64,000 nt of DNA from an uncultured Rhodospirillales bacterium (GTDB lineage Bacteria; Pseudomonadota; Alphaproteobacteria; Rhodospirillales; UBA2165): positions 496,001 through 560,000 of the forward strand of contig CAJXKD010000001.1 of NCBI GenBank assembly GCA_913055735.1. Direction: 5' to 3'. Positions 18,781 through 29,954 of the stretch are shown here, piece after piece. The notes under the pieces are model-generated. The model saw nothing but the letters and a program-made list of their open reading frames with translations. It was not told where the DNA came from and searched no databases. A program made the position numbers and the translations under genes. How positions within the stretch are numbered: position 1 is the first letter of the stretch; each line of letters opens with the position of its first letter.

Positions 18781-19371
18781 ATGTCCGACAGCCAATTTCC
18801 GTACGAGACTTGGGTCGAGGATGCGTTGCGTGGGGTGTTGCGCCGTGCGCTGACCCGTGTCGCGGCCGAAGGCCTTCAGGGCGAGCATCATTTCTACATC
18901 AATTTCCGGACCGATTTCGACGGCGTCGAGATGCCCGGCTTTTTGCGCGCCAAGTATCCGGAGGAAATCACGATCGTCCTCCAGCATCAATTCGAGGATT
19001 TGCGCGTCGACGACCGCGGGTTCAGCGTCGGGCTCTATTTCTCGGGCCGCCGCCAGCAATTGCACGTGCCGTTCGATGCGGTGACCTCTTTTGCCGACCC
19101 CTCGGTCAATTTCGGCCTGCAGATCGGTGTCGTAAATCCCGGCGTCACCGTCGGTGAATCCGACGCTGAAACCAAACTGGGTCCCCGCGAGGTGGAACGC
19201 CCGGTCTCGCCGCCGCGCCATCCGCGACGTCCGGTGCCGGCCGCGCAACGGGCGGCTCAACCTGATGACCAAGCCGACGAAATTTCCGAAACCGAAGAGA
19301 ATGACGCCGGAGAAGCGGCTGCCGATTCGGCTGAGGTCATCACCCTTGACGCCTTCCGTAATAAATCCTGA
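18781..19371 (+). CDS. sspB: SspB-family ClpXP adaptor for ssrA-tagged proteins
   Basis: Adaptor that tethers tmRNA-tagged substrates to ClpX. The 196 residues contain the alphaproteobacterial SspB fold in the first 135 (HFYINFRTDFDGVEMP, RAKYPEEITIVLQHQFEDLRV, FSVGLYFSGRRQQLHVPFDAV) and then a long acidic linker ending in a short conserved tail (EVITLDAFRNK), as expected for the ClpX-binding peptide. It lies directly downstream of ssrA, so the tag RNA and the tag reader are neighbours. A hairpin terminator follows. Confidence 0.92.
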   Translation: MSDSQFPYETWVEDALRGVLRRALTRVAAEGLQGEHHFYINFRTDFDGVEMPGFLRAKYPEEITIVLQHQFEDLRVDDRGFSVGLYFSGRRQQLHVPFDAVTSFADPSVNFGLQIGVVNPGVTVGESDAETKLGPREVERPVSPPRHPRRPVPAAQRAAQPDDQADEISETEENDAGEAAADSAEVITLDAFRNKS

Positions 19372-19399
19372 CACTGTTTTATTTTTCGTATGACGATAA

Positions 19400-19430
19400 A
19401 TGCCCCGCCTAACGCGGGGCATCGTGTTTT
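19400..19430 (+). terminator. Rho-independent terminator after sspB
   Basis: A perfect 9-bp stem (ATGCCCCGC / GCGGGGCAT) with loop CTAAC is followed by CGTGTTTT, ending the ssrA-sspB region before fumC. Confidence 0.75.
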
Positions 19431-19490
19431 CGGGCTGCGTTTCCGCTTGAGGGGATATCATTCCGGGAAACGCACGGGTATCATCGCCGC

Positions 19491-20894
19491 ATGACCGCCG
19501 ACACCGAGACCCGTATCGAAACCGACAGCATGGGCGAGATCGCCGTGCCTGCCGACAAATATTGGGGGGCACAGACCCAACGCAGCCTGGAGAACTTCCG
19601 CATCGGCGGCGAACGCATGCCGGTGGAACTGATCCATGCCTTCGGGGTGCAGAAGCTCGCCGCGGCCCGTGCCAACCGCGCCCTCGGCATGCTCGACGAG
19701 CGCCGCGCCGCCGCCATCGAGGCCGCCGCCGAGGAAGTCGCCGACGGCCGCCTCGACGCCCACTTCCCACTGGTGGTGTGGCAAACCGGGTCCGGTACCC
19801 AGACGAACATGAACCTCAACGAGGTGATCGCCAACCGCGCCATCGACATGCTCGGTGGGCGGGTCGGCTCCAAATCCCCGGTGCACCCGAACGATCATGT
19901 CAATCTGGGCCAAAGCTCCAACGACAGTTTTCCCACCGCCATGCACATCGCGGCGGTCGATCTGGTGCAGGAACGGTTGAGCCCGTCATTGCGGCATTTG
20001 CTCAATGCGCTCGATGCGCGCGCCAAGGAATTCGAGCACATCGTCAAGATCGGCCGCACCCACACCCAGGACGCGACGCCGATTACGTTGGGTCAGGAAT
20101 TCTCCGGCTACGCCGCGCAGGTGGAATTGGGCATCGAGCGCGTCGAATATTGCCTGCCGCGCCTCTATGCCCTCGCCCAGGGCGGCACCGCCGTCGGCAC
20201 TGGGCTCAACGCCAAACGCGGCTTCGACGAGATTTTCGCCGACGAGGTCGCGGCCATCACCGGCGCGCCCTTCGTCAGCGCCGAAAACAAGTTCGAAGCC
20301 CTCGCCACGCACGATGCGCTAGTCTCCCTCTCCGGCGCGCTCAATGTGCTTGCCGTGTCGCTCAACAAGATCGCCAACGATATCCGCTTCCTCGCCTCGG
20401 GACCGCGCTCGGGCCTCGGCGAACTGGCGCTGCCTGCCAACGAGCCCGGTTCATCGATCATGCCTGGCAAGGTCAACCCGACCCAGGCCGAGGCCATGAC
20501 CCAGGTGTGCGCGCAAGTCATGGGCAACCACGTCGCCGTCACCGTCGCCGGCGCACAAGGCCATTTCGAGCTCAACGTGTTCAAGCCGGTGATTATCTAC
20601 AACGTCATCCAGTCGCTGCATCTGCTCGCCGATGCGTCCATGAGCTTCGCCGACAATTGCGTTTCGGGGATCGAGGCCAACGAGGAGCGCATCGCCGAAT
20701 TGGTCGACAACTCACTGATGCTGGTGACGGCGCTGACGCCGCATATCGGCTACGACAAGGCCGCCGAGATTGCCAAGAAAGCCCACCTCGACGGCTCGAC
20801 CCTGCGCGAGGCCGCCCTCGCCCTCGGCTATGTCAACGAAGACGATTTTGACGATTGGGTCCGCCCCGGAGACATGCTGGGGCCGCGGGCATAG
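19491..20894 (+). CDS. fumC: Class II fumarate hydratase
   Basis: Iron-independent, oxygen-stable fumarase of the TCA cycle. It has 467 residues with the class II signature [11 protein letters not shown] at about 319-329, substrate-site segments [10 protein letters not shown] near 102 and [10 protein letters not shown] near 188, and a typical C-terminal domain. The ribosome-binding site is poor, but the N-terminus matches the family. A class I fumarase gene lies 3.4 kb downstream, so the organism carries both types. Confidence 0.96.
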   Translation: MTADTETRIETDSMGEIAVPADKYWGAQTQRSLENFRIGGERMPVELIHAFGVQKLAAARANRALGMLDERRAAAIEAAAEEVADGRLDAHFPLVVWQTGSGTQTNMNLNEVIANRAIDMLGGRVGSKSPVHPNDHVNLGQSSNDSFPTAMHIAAVDLVQERLSPSLRHLLNALDARAKEFEHIVKIGRTHTQDATPITLGQEFSGYAAQVELGIERVEYCLPRLYALAQGGTAVGTGLNAKRGFDEIFADEVAAITGAPFVSAENKFEALATHDALVSLSGALNVLAVSLNKIANDIRFLASGPRSGLGELALPANEPGSSIMPGKVNPTQAEAMTQVCAQVMGNHVAVTVAGAQGHFELNVFKPVIIYNVIQSLHLLADASMSFADNCVSGIEANEERIAELVDNSLMLVTALTPHIGYDKAAEIAKKAHLDGSTLREAALALGYVNEDDFDDWVRPGDMLGPRA

Positions 20895-20918
20895 CGCACC
20901 GTCCTTGCAGCGCGGGAC

Positions 20919-22079
20919 CTAAGGCTGTCCGTTTCCGCCGTCGGACTTGGAACACAATGAAACCGCTTCGACGCCGTTCCAGTTGCGGATTTTTTCTTCC
21001 AGCAGCTCATTCCGGGCAACGAGGCTCTTCATCGCCTTCTCCAAAATATCACCCGCGGGGACCACGCCCTGTTCGAGCAGTTCGTTCACCCGCCTTAGGG
21101 CGGAAAGGTCTTGCTCAAGCGCAGATGCTAACTCGGCGGATTCGACGGGTACCGTCGGCGGCCTGGCCTCGTAGGGGTCCATCCACGGATTTGCATCCAC
21201 ATTGACGGTTTTCTCTGCGCATCGGCCCGCCTCATATGTCTCACGAAGATACGTTAGATCATATTGAGACACATGTTCCGCAATCTGCTGCTTACAATGC
21301 TCATACAACCGCCGGTCTTGCTCAAGACGGCGTTCGAACAGGTCGAACAAATCTTCCCGGCTCATTCGATTTGGGCCTTCCGAAAACAGGTCTTCCAGTT
21401 CTTCCAACGGCTCGTCACTAGGATCGTCGCGATAGTAGATCTCGGGAACGTGGGTTCCGCCCATGGCCACAACGAAAGCAATCAAAGTCTCCAAAAATCG
21501 GTCGCCGACGCCGACAAACAGGAATTTGTCGTCGATATTCGCGAGCGCACGATCCAGATCACGCGCGGGATTCGACGAGACGACCGGCCCGGAAAAGTAG
21601 TTGTTATAGTGGTAGTCGCCGACATCGACGGAAGTGTTCCCAAGAACAAAGCTATAGAAATTCAGGTTCTCTCCGCCTGAGAGAATTTTCTCACGCACCA
21701 TTCGGCGGACGTCGGCCTCAGGTGCGATCTTTTGTCCCGCGACCAACATGCCCCGGAATTTCTTGAGGGCAAACAAGGATGGCCTCTCCAGAAAACTGAA
21801 GTATTTGACCGAGTACCCGGACATCAGATGTACGCCATGGAAATAGGGTGGCGCGATATCCAAACAGTCCTCGTTTCGGCCATACAGAAGGAAATGGCAC
21901 AAAGGATTATTGGCAAGATAGGGACGTCCGCTGCGGCGAATCGCACTGCTATCGACGCAGCCTGTCAACGGAATCGAAAACGGGATTTCTTGGCATGTCG
22001 AAATGCCGTGGGTAACGTTCCCGCGGGTTTGGTCGACTTCTTTCTCCATACCGCTGCGTTCATGGCGAAGCACGTTCAC
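20919..22079 (-). CDS. Sulfotransferase-like protein lacking the PAPS loop
   Basis: I do not recognise a firm family for this 386-residue protein. It shares a pattern with the upstream gene product: an aromatic-rich FSFLERPSLFALKKF block that resembles that protein's FTFLKDPIQRLLSEF block, an NNYFSG segment, and DKFLFVGVGDRFLETLIAF resembling its RFFFVGDSGRLVESAFLLF. It lacks the HIPKTGG phosphosulfate loop, so it may be a catalytically dead or altered paralogue. The C-terminal third is charged and probably coiled coil. It starts with GTG, overlapping the upstream stop codon (GTGA), which implies translational coupling; an ATG ten codons further on is an alternative. Confidence 0.65.
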   Translation of the reverse strand: MNVLRHERSGMEKEVDQTRGNVTHGISTCQEIPFSIPLTGCVDSSAIRRSGRPYLANNPLCHFLLYGRNEDCLDIAPPYFHGVHLMSGYSVKYFSFLERPSLFALKKFRGMLVAGQKIAPEADVRRMVREKILSGGENLNFYSFVLGNTSVDVGDYHYNNYFSGPVVSSNPARDLDRALANIDDKFLFVGVGDRFLETLIAFVVAMGGTHVPEIYYRDDPSDEPLEELEDLFSEGPNRMSREDLFDLFERRLEQDRRLYEHCKQQIAEHVSQYDLTYLRETYEAGRCAEKTVNVDANPWMDPYEARPPTVPVESAELASALEQDLSALRRVNELLEQGVVPAGDILEKAMKSLVARNELLEEKIRNWNGVEAVSLCSKSDGGNGQP

Positions 22080-23164
22080 GGCAGCTCCTCCGCACGCAGC
22101 CCGGACGCGATCGCTTCTAATCGGAGCGCTTTGGCCTGTAGGCTCTGAATCTCTTCCCGCTGCCGTTTTGCCGCGTTCGCGATTTCCGCCGCGACGGCTT
22201 CATACTCTCGAACGTAGTCGCTGAGCGCATGCGAGAGCGTCATGCGTTCGGGTTCTCTGAAATCCCCCTTGGCGACTGAGTCGATAAAAGCCCGGAAGTC
22301 GTCCACGGACGGCATAAACGCGCTGCGCCGCCATGCGTCGTCGATCCGTGCGGCAGCGCGTTGATAGAGCTCCGTATCCGCTTCGGTCAATTTCTTTAGC
22401 CGCTTCCGCGTGTAACCAGGCAGGTCGTCGAAATCGATTTTTTTGGATTTGTTGGACCACGGCAGGGGCGGCATCGCGGGCCAACCCAACTTGTCGAATA
22501 AAAGAAAGGCGCTTTCGACCAGCCTCCCCGAATCGCCAACAAAAAAGAAGCGTTCGCGAAGACGTTGCTCAGCTTCTTGAAAGGTCTGTGCGGGGTCGTA
22601 TTCCGACAGCACTTCCAATACCGTCCCGGAATAGTATCTCAGCCGCGGTTCTTCGGAGACCGTCTTCGCAAACCGCAGGGATTGAATGTTGAGATTCGTC
22701 GCTTCATCGACGAAACGTATCAAGGCGTCCCTTTTTGCCGCCGGGTTGTTCATGACCGGCGAGGAATGTGTGTCGCTGTTGAAGTAGAACTCCGAAAGAA
22801 GACGTTGGATCGGATCTTTGAGAAAGGTGAAATAGCCGAACCCGTCGCCGCGGCCTTCATGGATGCCGTAGATCTCGTGGCCATAGAAAAAATATTGCCG
22901 TTCGGAGACATCCAAGAAATCCCAGTAGGTTTGTTCCAGTGCATCCCATGAGCCGAAAGGCCGCGAATGCATGCCGAGCGGAGACAACGCCTTCAGGATC
23001 AATTTCTGCAGCGCATCGCCGCCGGTTTTCGGAATATGGTAGAAGCAAATATACTTGGTCGCCGCCAATCGGGCATCGAACTGGCTTTGCCCGTTGACCA
23101 CAGGAAAATAGGGCGTGCCATCGAGGCTGAACGGCCCTTTCGGCAATGGATCAGGGATCTTCAT
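22076..23164 (-). CDS. Sulfotransferase family 2-like protein
   Basis: A 362-residue protein with the PAPS-binding loop FYHIPKTGGDALQKLIL near residues 40-56 and the downstream FTFLKDPIQRLLSEFYF segment that resembles the 3'-phosphate region of carbohydrate sulfotransferases. The last 70 residues are predicted coiled coil (REEIQSLQAKALRLEAIASG). It would sulfate a surface carbohydrate or similar acceptor, unknown from sequence. It forms an overlapping pair with the gene downstream, which appears to be a diverged paralogue. Confidence 0.75.
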   Translation of the reverse strand: MKIPDPLPKGPFSLDGTPYFPVVNGQSQFDARLAATKYICFYHIPKTGGDALQKLILKALSPLGMHSRPFGSWDALEQTYWDFLDVSERQYFFYGHEIYGIHEGRGDGFGYFTFLKDPIQRLLSEFYFNSDTHSSPVMNNPAAKRDALIRFVDEATNLNIQSLRFAKTVSEEPRLRYYSGTVLEVLSEYDPAQTFQEAEQRLRERFFFVGDSGRLVESAFLLFDKLGWPAMPPLPWSNKSKKIDFDDLPGYTRKRLKKLTEADTELYQRAAARIDDAWRRSAFMPSVDDFRAFIDSVAKGDFREPERMTLSHALSDYVREYEAVAAEIANAAKRQREEIQSLQAKALRLEAIASGLRAEELP

Positions 23165-23537
23165 GTAGTCGCCTGTTCCCGTTGAATGGACTTGGCAAGT
23201 GCGTAGGGATCGATTTCTAGGGATTGCGTATTAACAAACGGGAAAAGGCCTGCTCTGCGGGCAAGCTCTCCGCCTTCGCGGCATCGTCGGTTTTCGGCCA
23301 TTTCCCGGGTTTATCGAAGTTCTGATCGATATGCGAAGCTTGTCCACTCCGGCCCGACCTTCTGACCCACGGGCCCAATATCGTCTTCCGCAACACGGCG
23401 GCCGGGAAGGCCTCGGCGTGGCTGACGCCGCCCTATGCAAGGCCCCGGCTCAAGCCCCTCACACGATGTTTATTGGCGTGTGAACCGGTGGGACGGCACA
23501 CTGTGCCTAATCCACACAAGGAATAGGGAAAAACAAT
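23165..23537 (+). other. Intergenic stretch upstream of the selenoprotein candidate
   Basis: No convincing gene on either strand in these 373 bp. The only structure I see is a perfect inverted repeat GGCACA-C-TGTGCC at 23495-23507, about 30 bp before the ATG at 23538, which could be an operator. AGGGAAAA before the ATG is the ribosome-binding site. Confidence 0.4.
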
Positions 23538-24086
23538 ATGAAGCTCCCAGTACGCTTAAATTTGGGGCGGACGTTCGCCACCTTGGCGGTCGCCGCGACG
23601 TTGGCGCTCGCGGCTGTACAGGCGCAAGCCGGACCCAAGGACGGCCTGACCGAGGCGACCAAGCAGCATTTGATGGCCGCGAAACCGATCCTCGGCAAGG
23701 GGATCGATGCGGCGACCTTCGACGGCAAGCCGGTCGCGGTCGTCTTCTTCGCCAGTTGGTGAGTGACCTGCCGGGCTGAGTTCGTGCAACTCAGTGAATT
23801 CCTGAAGAACGGCGGCTCCGACCGCCTCAACGTTATCGCCATCAGCTGGACCGAGGACCGCTACGGCACCCCGTCCGAAGCGCGCCTCAACCGCATGGTC
23901 AATTCCTTCCACCCGGCCATCAGGGTGATTCACGCTGACGATAAGGTCGTGGCGGATTTCTCACCGCTGGTCTACGTACCCGCCAACTTCATCTTCGCCC
24001 CCGACGGGCGGTGGGTCCATGGCGACGGCAGCCGTAATCCGCTGGAGGTGCCGGAGTTGGAACATATCCTTTCCGAACTTAAATAA
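23538..24086 (+). CDS. Thioredoxin-like protein with in-frame UGA (candidate selenoprotein, UxxC)
   Basis: A single 183-codon frame interrupted only by TGA at 23760-23762. It encodes a signal peptide (about 1-31, ending AVQAQA), then a thioredoxin-fold domain. The TGA falls exactly on the first cysteine of the redox motif: FFASW-U-VTCRAEF, giving U75 and Cys78. A cis-proline-like YVPANF follows at Pro148, and the fold ends normally at LSELK. Downstream of the TGA, CTGAGTT (23776-23782) and AACTCAG (23788-23794) form a perfect 7-bp stem with loop CGTGC, whose second base is G, about 20 nt from the UGA. This fits the bacterial SECIS model. It is likely a periplasmic thiol oxidoreductase. The alternative is a nonsense mutation or sequencing error in a Cys codon; the exact motif placement and the hairpin argue against that. 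Confidence 0.82.
23763..23797 (+). promoter_or_regulatory. Candidate bacterial SECIS hairpin
   Basis: Immediately 3' of the in-frame TGA, a perfect 7-bp stem, extendable by a G-U pair, closes a 5-nt loop CGTGC at 23783-23787. Loop position, small size and an early G are the features SelB-dependent elements share. It is coding for AEFVQLS at the same time. Confidence 0.65.
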
Positions 24087-24250
24087 GACTCGTCGGGCCG
24101 AGCCCTTTTCCTGGTTCCTTGTCCTAAGGATTAACGGGCAAAGGGGCTCGCCATCCCCGGCGGGCGGCGTTAAAAGAGGCGCTTCCCATGCCCGGCCCAC
24201 CCGACGGTTGGGGTCCGGGAAATGAGACCGAGAACGCCCCGGAGAACGCC

Positions 24251-25879
<1,629 letters not shown>

Positions 25880-26032
25880 GCTTCCCACATAATCCATCCC
25901 ACTCCGTGAGCGGACAAGACGCTGCACGTGCATTGACGCTCCCCCTTACGCCGTCTACACAAATCGGCAAGAGAGGCGCCGTGTTTGGATAACGCAGGCG
26001 CGCGTTCAAAGCGTTCACTAGGGAGAGTTTTC

Positions 26033-28345
26033 ATGGGCATCGTCGCCGTAGGCCAGGCCGTACCGCGCCACGAAGATCCGTATCTGTTGCGCGGCGAGGG
26101 CCGCTATACCGCCGACGTCAATCTGCCGGGCCAAGTATACGGCTACGTGCTGCGCTCTCCCTACGCCTTCGCCAAGATCAGGAGCATCGATACCTCGGCG
26201 GCCAAGTCCGCACCCGGCGTGATCGCCGTCTACACCGGCGCCGATGTGGAAGCCGACGGCCTCGGCCCGCTGCCCACCGTCATTCCGCCGGTGATCGATC
26301 CGGAAAAGCTGTTCAACGCCCAACGCTGGCCGCTGGCCACCAACATGGTGCGCCTGGTCGGCCACGAAGTTGCCTTCGTCGTCGCCGAAAGCCTCGCCCA
26401 AGCCAAGGACGCCGCCGAACTGATCGAGGTGGATTACGAACCCCTCGACGCGGTGACCAATTCCTTCGACCTCGCCGACAAGCCGGTGTCGCCGCGCTAT
26501 GAGGGACGGTCCGACAACCTCGCCTTCAACAACGACTACGGCAACAAGGAAGAAACCGAGAAAGCCTTCGCCGCCGCCGATCAAGTGGTCAAGCTTCGCC
26601 TCACCGTGAACCGGGTCGCCGCCAATCCCATGGAGAACCGGACCACCGTCGCCAATTACGACACCGCAAAGGACCGTTGGACCGTCTATCTGCCGACGCA
26701 GGGGCCATTCGCCGGACGCGCCGTGCTTGCCAACCTAATCTTCAAGGTGCCGGAAGAAAGTTTCCACATCATCGCCGGTAATGTCGGCGGCAGCTTCGGG
26801 ACCAAGGCGTTCCACGCCGAATCCATCCTCACCATTTGGGCGGCGAAGAAGCTGGGCCGTCCGGTGAAGTGGGAGAACGAGCGCCAGGATTCGATGATTT
26901 CCGACATCCACGGCCGCGACAAGGTGATCGACGCCGAACTGGCCATGGACAAGGACGGTAAATTCCTCGGCCTGCGCGTGCATTCCATGGCCAATCTGGG
27001 GGCCTTCCTCGCACCGCTCGGCATCATGCATACCAACCTCAGCCTGTCGGGCATGATCAACGTCTATACGACACCGACGGCCTACGTGAACATCAAGGGC
27101 GCCTATTCGAACACGACGCCGACCGGCCCCTATCGCGGGTCCAACCGGCCGGACAGCACCTTCATCATGGAGCGAATCATCGATTTCGCCGCCGCTGAGT
27201 TGGGCTTGGACCGCATGGAGTTGCGCCGCAAGAACCTGATCCCGGCGAGCGCCATGCCCTACACCATCCCGCTCAACACGACTTACGACTGCGGCGATTT
27301 CGCCTCCAACATGGAAAAGGCGCTGGCCGCCATCGACTATGCCGGCTTCGAAAAACGCCGCGAAGAGTCCAAAGCGCGCGGCAAGCTGCGCGGCTTCGGT
27401 CTCGGCAACAATGTCGAGCAGGCGGTCGGCATCGGCCAGGAATTCGCTACCGTGCGCATGGCCGAGGACGGTTCGGTGACGGTCATCGCCGGCACCACCG
27501 ATCAGGGCCAGGGCCACACCACCATGTACAAGCAGGTGATCTCCGAACAACTCGGTATCGACGAAGACATGATCACCGTCGTCGAGGGCGACACCGACAG
27601 CCAGGCGGCGGGCGGCGGCACCGGCGGTTCGCGCGTTTCCGTCATGGGCACCAACGCGGCGCGCCTCGCCGGCGACGGCGTGATCGAGAAAGGCAAGGTG
27701 ATCGCCGGACACATTTTGGAAGCCGCCGCCGCCGACATCGAGTTTGCGAACGGCGCCTTCACCGTTGCGGGCACCGACAAATCCGTGTCCTTGCCCGACG
27801 TTGCCAAGGCCGCCTTCGATCCCACCAACCTTCCCGACGGCGTGGATCCGGGCCTCGAGGAATACGCCACTTATGACGGCAAGGCCGCGAACTACCCCAA
27901 CGGTACGCATGTGTGCGAGGTCGAGGTCGATCCCGACACGGGCGACGTCGAGCTGTTGCGTTATATCGCGGTCAACGACGTCGGGCGGGTCATTAACCCG
28001 CTGCTCTACCGGGGACAAATCCTCGGCGGCATTGCGCAGGGCGCGGGACAGGTGCTGATGGAAGGCGTCGCCTATGACGCTGCCTCGGGTCAGATGCAGA
28101 CCGGCTCGTTCCTCGATTACGCCATGCCGCGCGGCAGCGACTTCTGCGACATCGAGATCATCGACAACCCGACCCTCACCGAGAGCAACCCGCTCGGCGC
28201 CAAGGGGGCGGGCGAGGTCGGCTGCGCCTGTTCCATGCCGGCGGTGGCCAACGCCATCATCCACGCGTTGGAGCCCTATGGCGTCAAGCACCTGGACATG
28301 CCGATGACACCCGACAAAGTGTGGGCGGCAATCCACGAGAACTGA
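26033..28345 (+). CDS. Xanthine dehydrogenase-family molybdenum hydroxylase, large subunit
   Basis: 770-residue molybdopterin-cytosine-dinucleotide subunit of the xanthine/CO dehydrogenase family. The N-terminal hammerhead domain (RHEDPYLLRGEGRYTADV) is followed by GGSFGTKAF near 265 and the active-site stretch GPYRGSNRP near 367, and the C-terminal ANPLGAKGAGE-like motif reads SNPLGAKGAGEVGC with the base-like Glu. The motif is not the AYxCSFR loop of true CO dehydrogenase, so the substrate is more likely a heterocycle or aldehyde. No 2Fe-2S or FAD subunit gene is adjacent, which is unusual. AGGGAG precedes the ATG at 26033. Confidence 0.88.
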   Translation: MGIVAVGQAVPRHEDPYLLRGEGRYTADVNLPGQVYGYVLRSPYAFAKIRSIDTSAAKSAPGVIAVYTGADVEADGLGPLPTVIPPVIDPEKLFNAQRWPLATNMVRLVGHEVAFVVAESLAQAKDAAELIEVDYEPLDAVTNSFDLADKPVSPRYEGRSDNLAFNNDYGNKEETEKAFAAADQVVKLRLTVNRVAANPMENRTTVANYDTAKDRWTVYLPTQGPFAGRAVLANLIFKVPEESFHIIAGNVGGSFGTKAFHAESILTIWAAKKLGRPVKWENERQDSMISDIHGRDKVIDAELAMDKDGKFLGLRVHSMANLGAFLAPLGIMHTNLSLSGMINVYTTPTAYVNIKGAYSNTTPTGPYRGSNRPDSTFIMERIIDFAAAELGLDRMELRRKNLIPASAMPYTIPLNTTYDCGDFASNMEKALAAIDYAGFEKRREESKARGKLRGFGLGNNVEQAVGIGQEFATVRMAEDGSVTVIAGTTDQGQGHTTMYKQVISEQLGIDEDMITVVEGDTDSQAAGGGTGGSRVSVMGTNAARLAGDGVIEKGKVIAGHILEAAAADIEFANGAFTVAGTDKSVSLPDVAKAAFDPTNLPDGVDPGLEEYATYDGKAANYPNGTHVCEVEVDPDTGDVELLRYIAVNDVGRVINPLLYRGQILGGIAQGAGQVLMEGVAYDAASGQMQTGSFLDYAMPRGSDFCDIEIIDNPTLTESNPLGAKGAGEVGCACSMPAVANAIIHALEPYGVKHLDMPMTPDKVWAAIHEN

Positions 28346-28352
28346 GATGAAA

Positions 28353-28370
28353 GGGGCAGAATTCTGCCCC
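28353..28370. terminator. Palindromic hairpin between convergent genes
   Basis: GGGGCAGAATTCTGCCCC is a perfect 18-bp palindrome lying between the convergent ends of the hydroxylase and the phosphotransferase genes. It can form a stable stem on either transcript and probably serves as a bidirectional terminator, though no long U-tract follows. Confidence 0.55.
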
Positions 28371-28378
28371 CGGCGGCC

Positions 28379-29872
28379 CTAGCCGAGCCTCTTTTCAAGG
28401 GCGTCGCACAAGGTGCGCATCACCTTGAGGCGGGCGAAACGCTTGTCGTTGGCTTCCACCAGAACCCACGGCGCGTGCGCAGTGCTGGTACGTTCCACCA
28501 TTTCGTTGACCGCAACCGCGTAAGCGTCCCAGTTTTCACGATTGCGCCAATCCTCCTCGGTCAGTTTCCAGCTTTTGAAAGGAATTTCGGAGCGGCGCTC
28601 AAACCTCTGCAACTGCTCCTCCTTGTCGATATGCAGCCAGTATTTGACCAACAGGATGCCATGATCCACCAACTGGCTCTCGAATTCATTGATCTCGGCG
28701 TAAGCGCGTTGCCATTCCGATTCCGAGGCCAGGCCGTCGACCCGTTCCACCAGCACGCGTCCGTACCAACTCCGGTCAAAAATGGCGAACTTTCCGTCAT
28801 GGGGAACGTGCTGCCAGAAACGCCATAAATAATGATGGGCGCGTTCGATGTCGTTGGGGGCGGCAAACGGGTGAATGCGGTAATCGCGCGCGTCCAATGC
28901 CGAAGTGATCCGGTGGATGGTGCCCCCCTTGCCCGCCGCGTCCCAGCCTTCGAACACCAGCATGGTCGCTAGCTTTTCCTTTTTTGCCCGCAGATAGAGC
29001 GCATTCAAACGCGCCCGCAACCGGCGCATTTCCCGGCTATAGATTTTGGGGCGCACCGATTGACGCAGATCGAGCATCGACAACACGGTGGTGTCGTCCG
29101 GAGCCACCGCGCGCGACGACATAACCGGAACTCCAACACCCGGTGCGATTGCCGCCTGCACACGAGACTCGATATGGCGGGTAATGGCATCACGGAGTTC
29201 GGTGAGCACGGTCAGCGACCGGTAACGGGCATTGCTGCCGTCAATGATCCGCCAAGGAACCGTGCCGCTACTGGTGCGGCGGATGATATGCTCCGCCGTG
29301 GTGATGAACTTGTCGTAGCGCTCCCAGTTCTTCCAGTCGCGCTTGGTGATCTTCCAGTGCTGTTCCGGAGATTGTTCGAGCTTCTCCAAGCGTTTCTTCT
29401 GCGCCGCTTTGTCGAGGTGCATCCAATATTTGAGGATCAAGGCCCCGTCGTCAGCAAGAGTCTGTTCGAAATTTGCAATTCGGTCGAGACTGCGATCGAG
29501 CTTGTTAAGACTTAGCCGTCCGTAGGCCCGCTCGACCAAAGGATCGGAATACCATGCGCTGAGATAGATGCCGATATGCCCGCGCTGCGGCAGGTCCACC
29601 CAATAGCGCCAGAATTCGGGCCGCGACTTTTCCCATTCCGTCGGCGGCCCATAGGCACGGGTGACGATCCACCGGGGGTCCATCCATTCGTTGAGCAGAC
29701 GAGCCAGCTCGCTTTTTCCGGCACCGTCGACACCGGCGAGAATGATAAGCACCGGGAAGTCGGCTTTGCGCAACGCTTGCTGTGCCTCAACCAACTCGAC
29801 GCGCAGATCGGGCTCGGCGTCGTTGAACGCCTTCTTGCTGACTTTTTGACCCAATTCGGCCGCTTCGAACAT
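28379..29872 (-). CDS. pap: Polyphosphate:AMP phosphotransferase (two-domain PPK2)
   Basis: Transfers phosphate from polyphosphate to AMP, giving ADP. The 497 residues hold two tandem PPK2 domains, each with its own P-loop: GVDGAGKSEL at about 47-56 and GWDAAGKGGT near 307-316. Each also has the downstream DRSWYGR-type lid motif (the first domain reads SAWYSDP, the second FDRSWYGRVLVERV), so the C-terminal domain looks like the catalytic one. The ATG at 29870-29872 gives the conserved start MFEAAELGQ. A remnant of a molybdenum hydroxylase gene lies just upstream. Confidence 0.92.
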   Translation of the reverse strand: MFEAAELGQKVSKKAFNDAEPDLRVELVEAQQALRKADFPVLIILAGVDGAGKSELARLLNEWMDPRWIVTRAYGPPTEWEKSRPEFWRYWVDLPQRGHIGIYLSAWYSDPLVERAYGRLSLNKLDRSLDRIANFEQTLADDGALILKYWMHLDKAAQKKRLEKLEQSPEQHWKITKRDWKNWERYDKFITTAEHIIRRTSSGTVPWRIIDGSNARYRSLTVLTELRDAITRHIESRVQAAIAPGVGVPVMSSRAVAPDDTTVLSMLDLRQSVRPKIYSREMRRLRARLNALYLRAKKEKLATMLVFEGWDAAGKGGTIHRITSALDARDYRIHPFAAPNDIERAHHYLWRFWQHVPHDGKFAIFDRSWYGRVLVERVDGLASESEWQRAYAEINEFESQLVDHGILLVKYWLHIDKEEQLQRFERRSEIPFKSWKLTEEDWRNRENWDAYAVAVNEMVERTSTAHAPWVLVEANDKRFARLKVMRTLCDALEKRLG

Positions 29873-29954
29873 GGTATGGCCCCTGATTACTATCCGGATA
29901 GCCCTGATGCTAACCGCTATATTGCCGGCGGTCGACACGCCCCAAGACAGGCCC

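Noticed and set aside
23538..23762. Reading the first part as a complete 74-residue protein
   Set aside because: The frame continues after the TGA with the second half of the thioredoxin fold, and the TGA replaces a motif cysteine, so truncation is the poorer explanation.
26735..28336. 533-codon minus-strand frame
   Set aside because: Antisense shadow of the molybdenum hydroxylase gene.
26033..28345. True aerobic CO dehydrogenase large subunit (CoxL form I)
   Set aside because: The active-site loop reads GPYRGSNRP and not AYxCSFR, and no CoxS or CoxM genes are adjacent.
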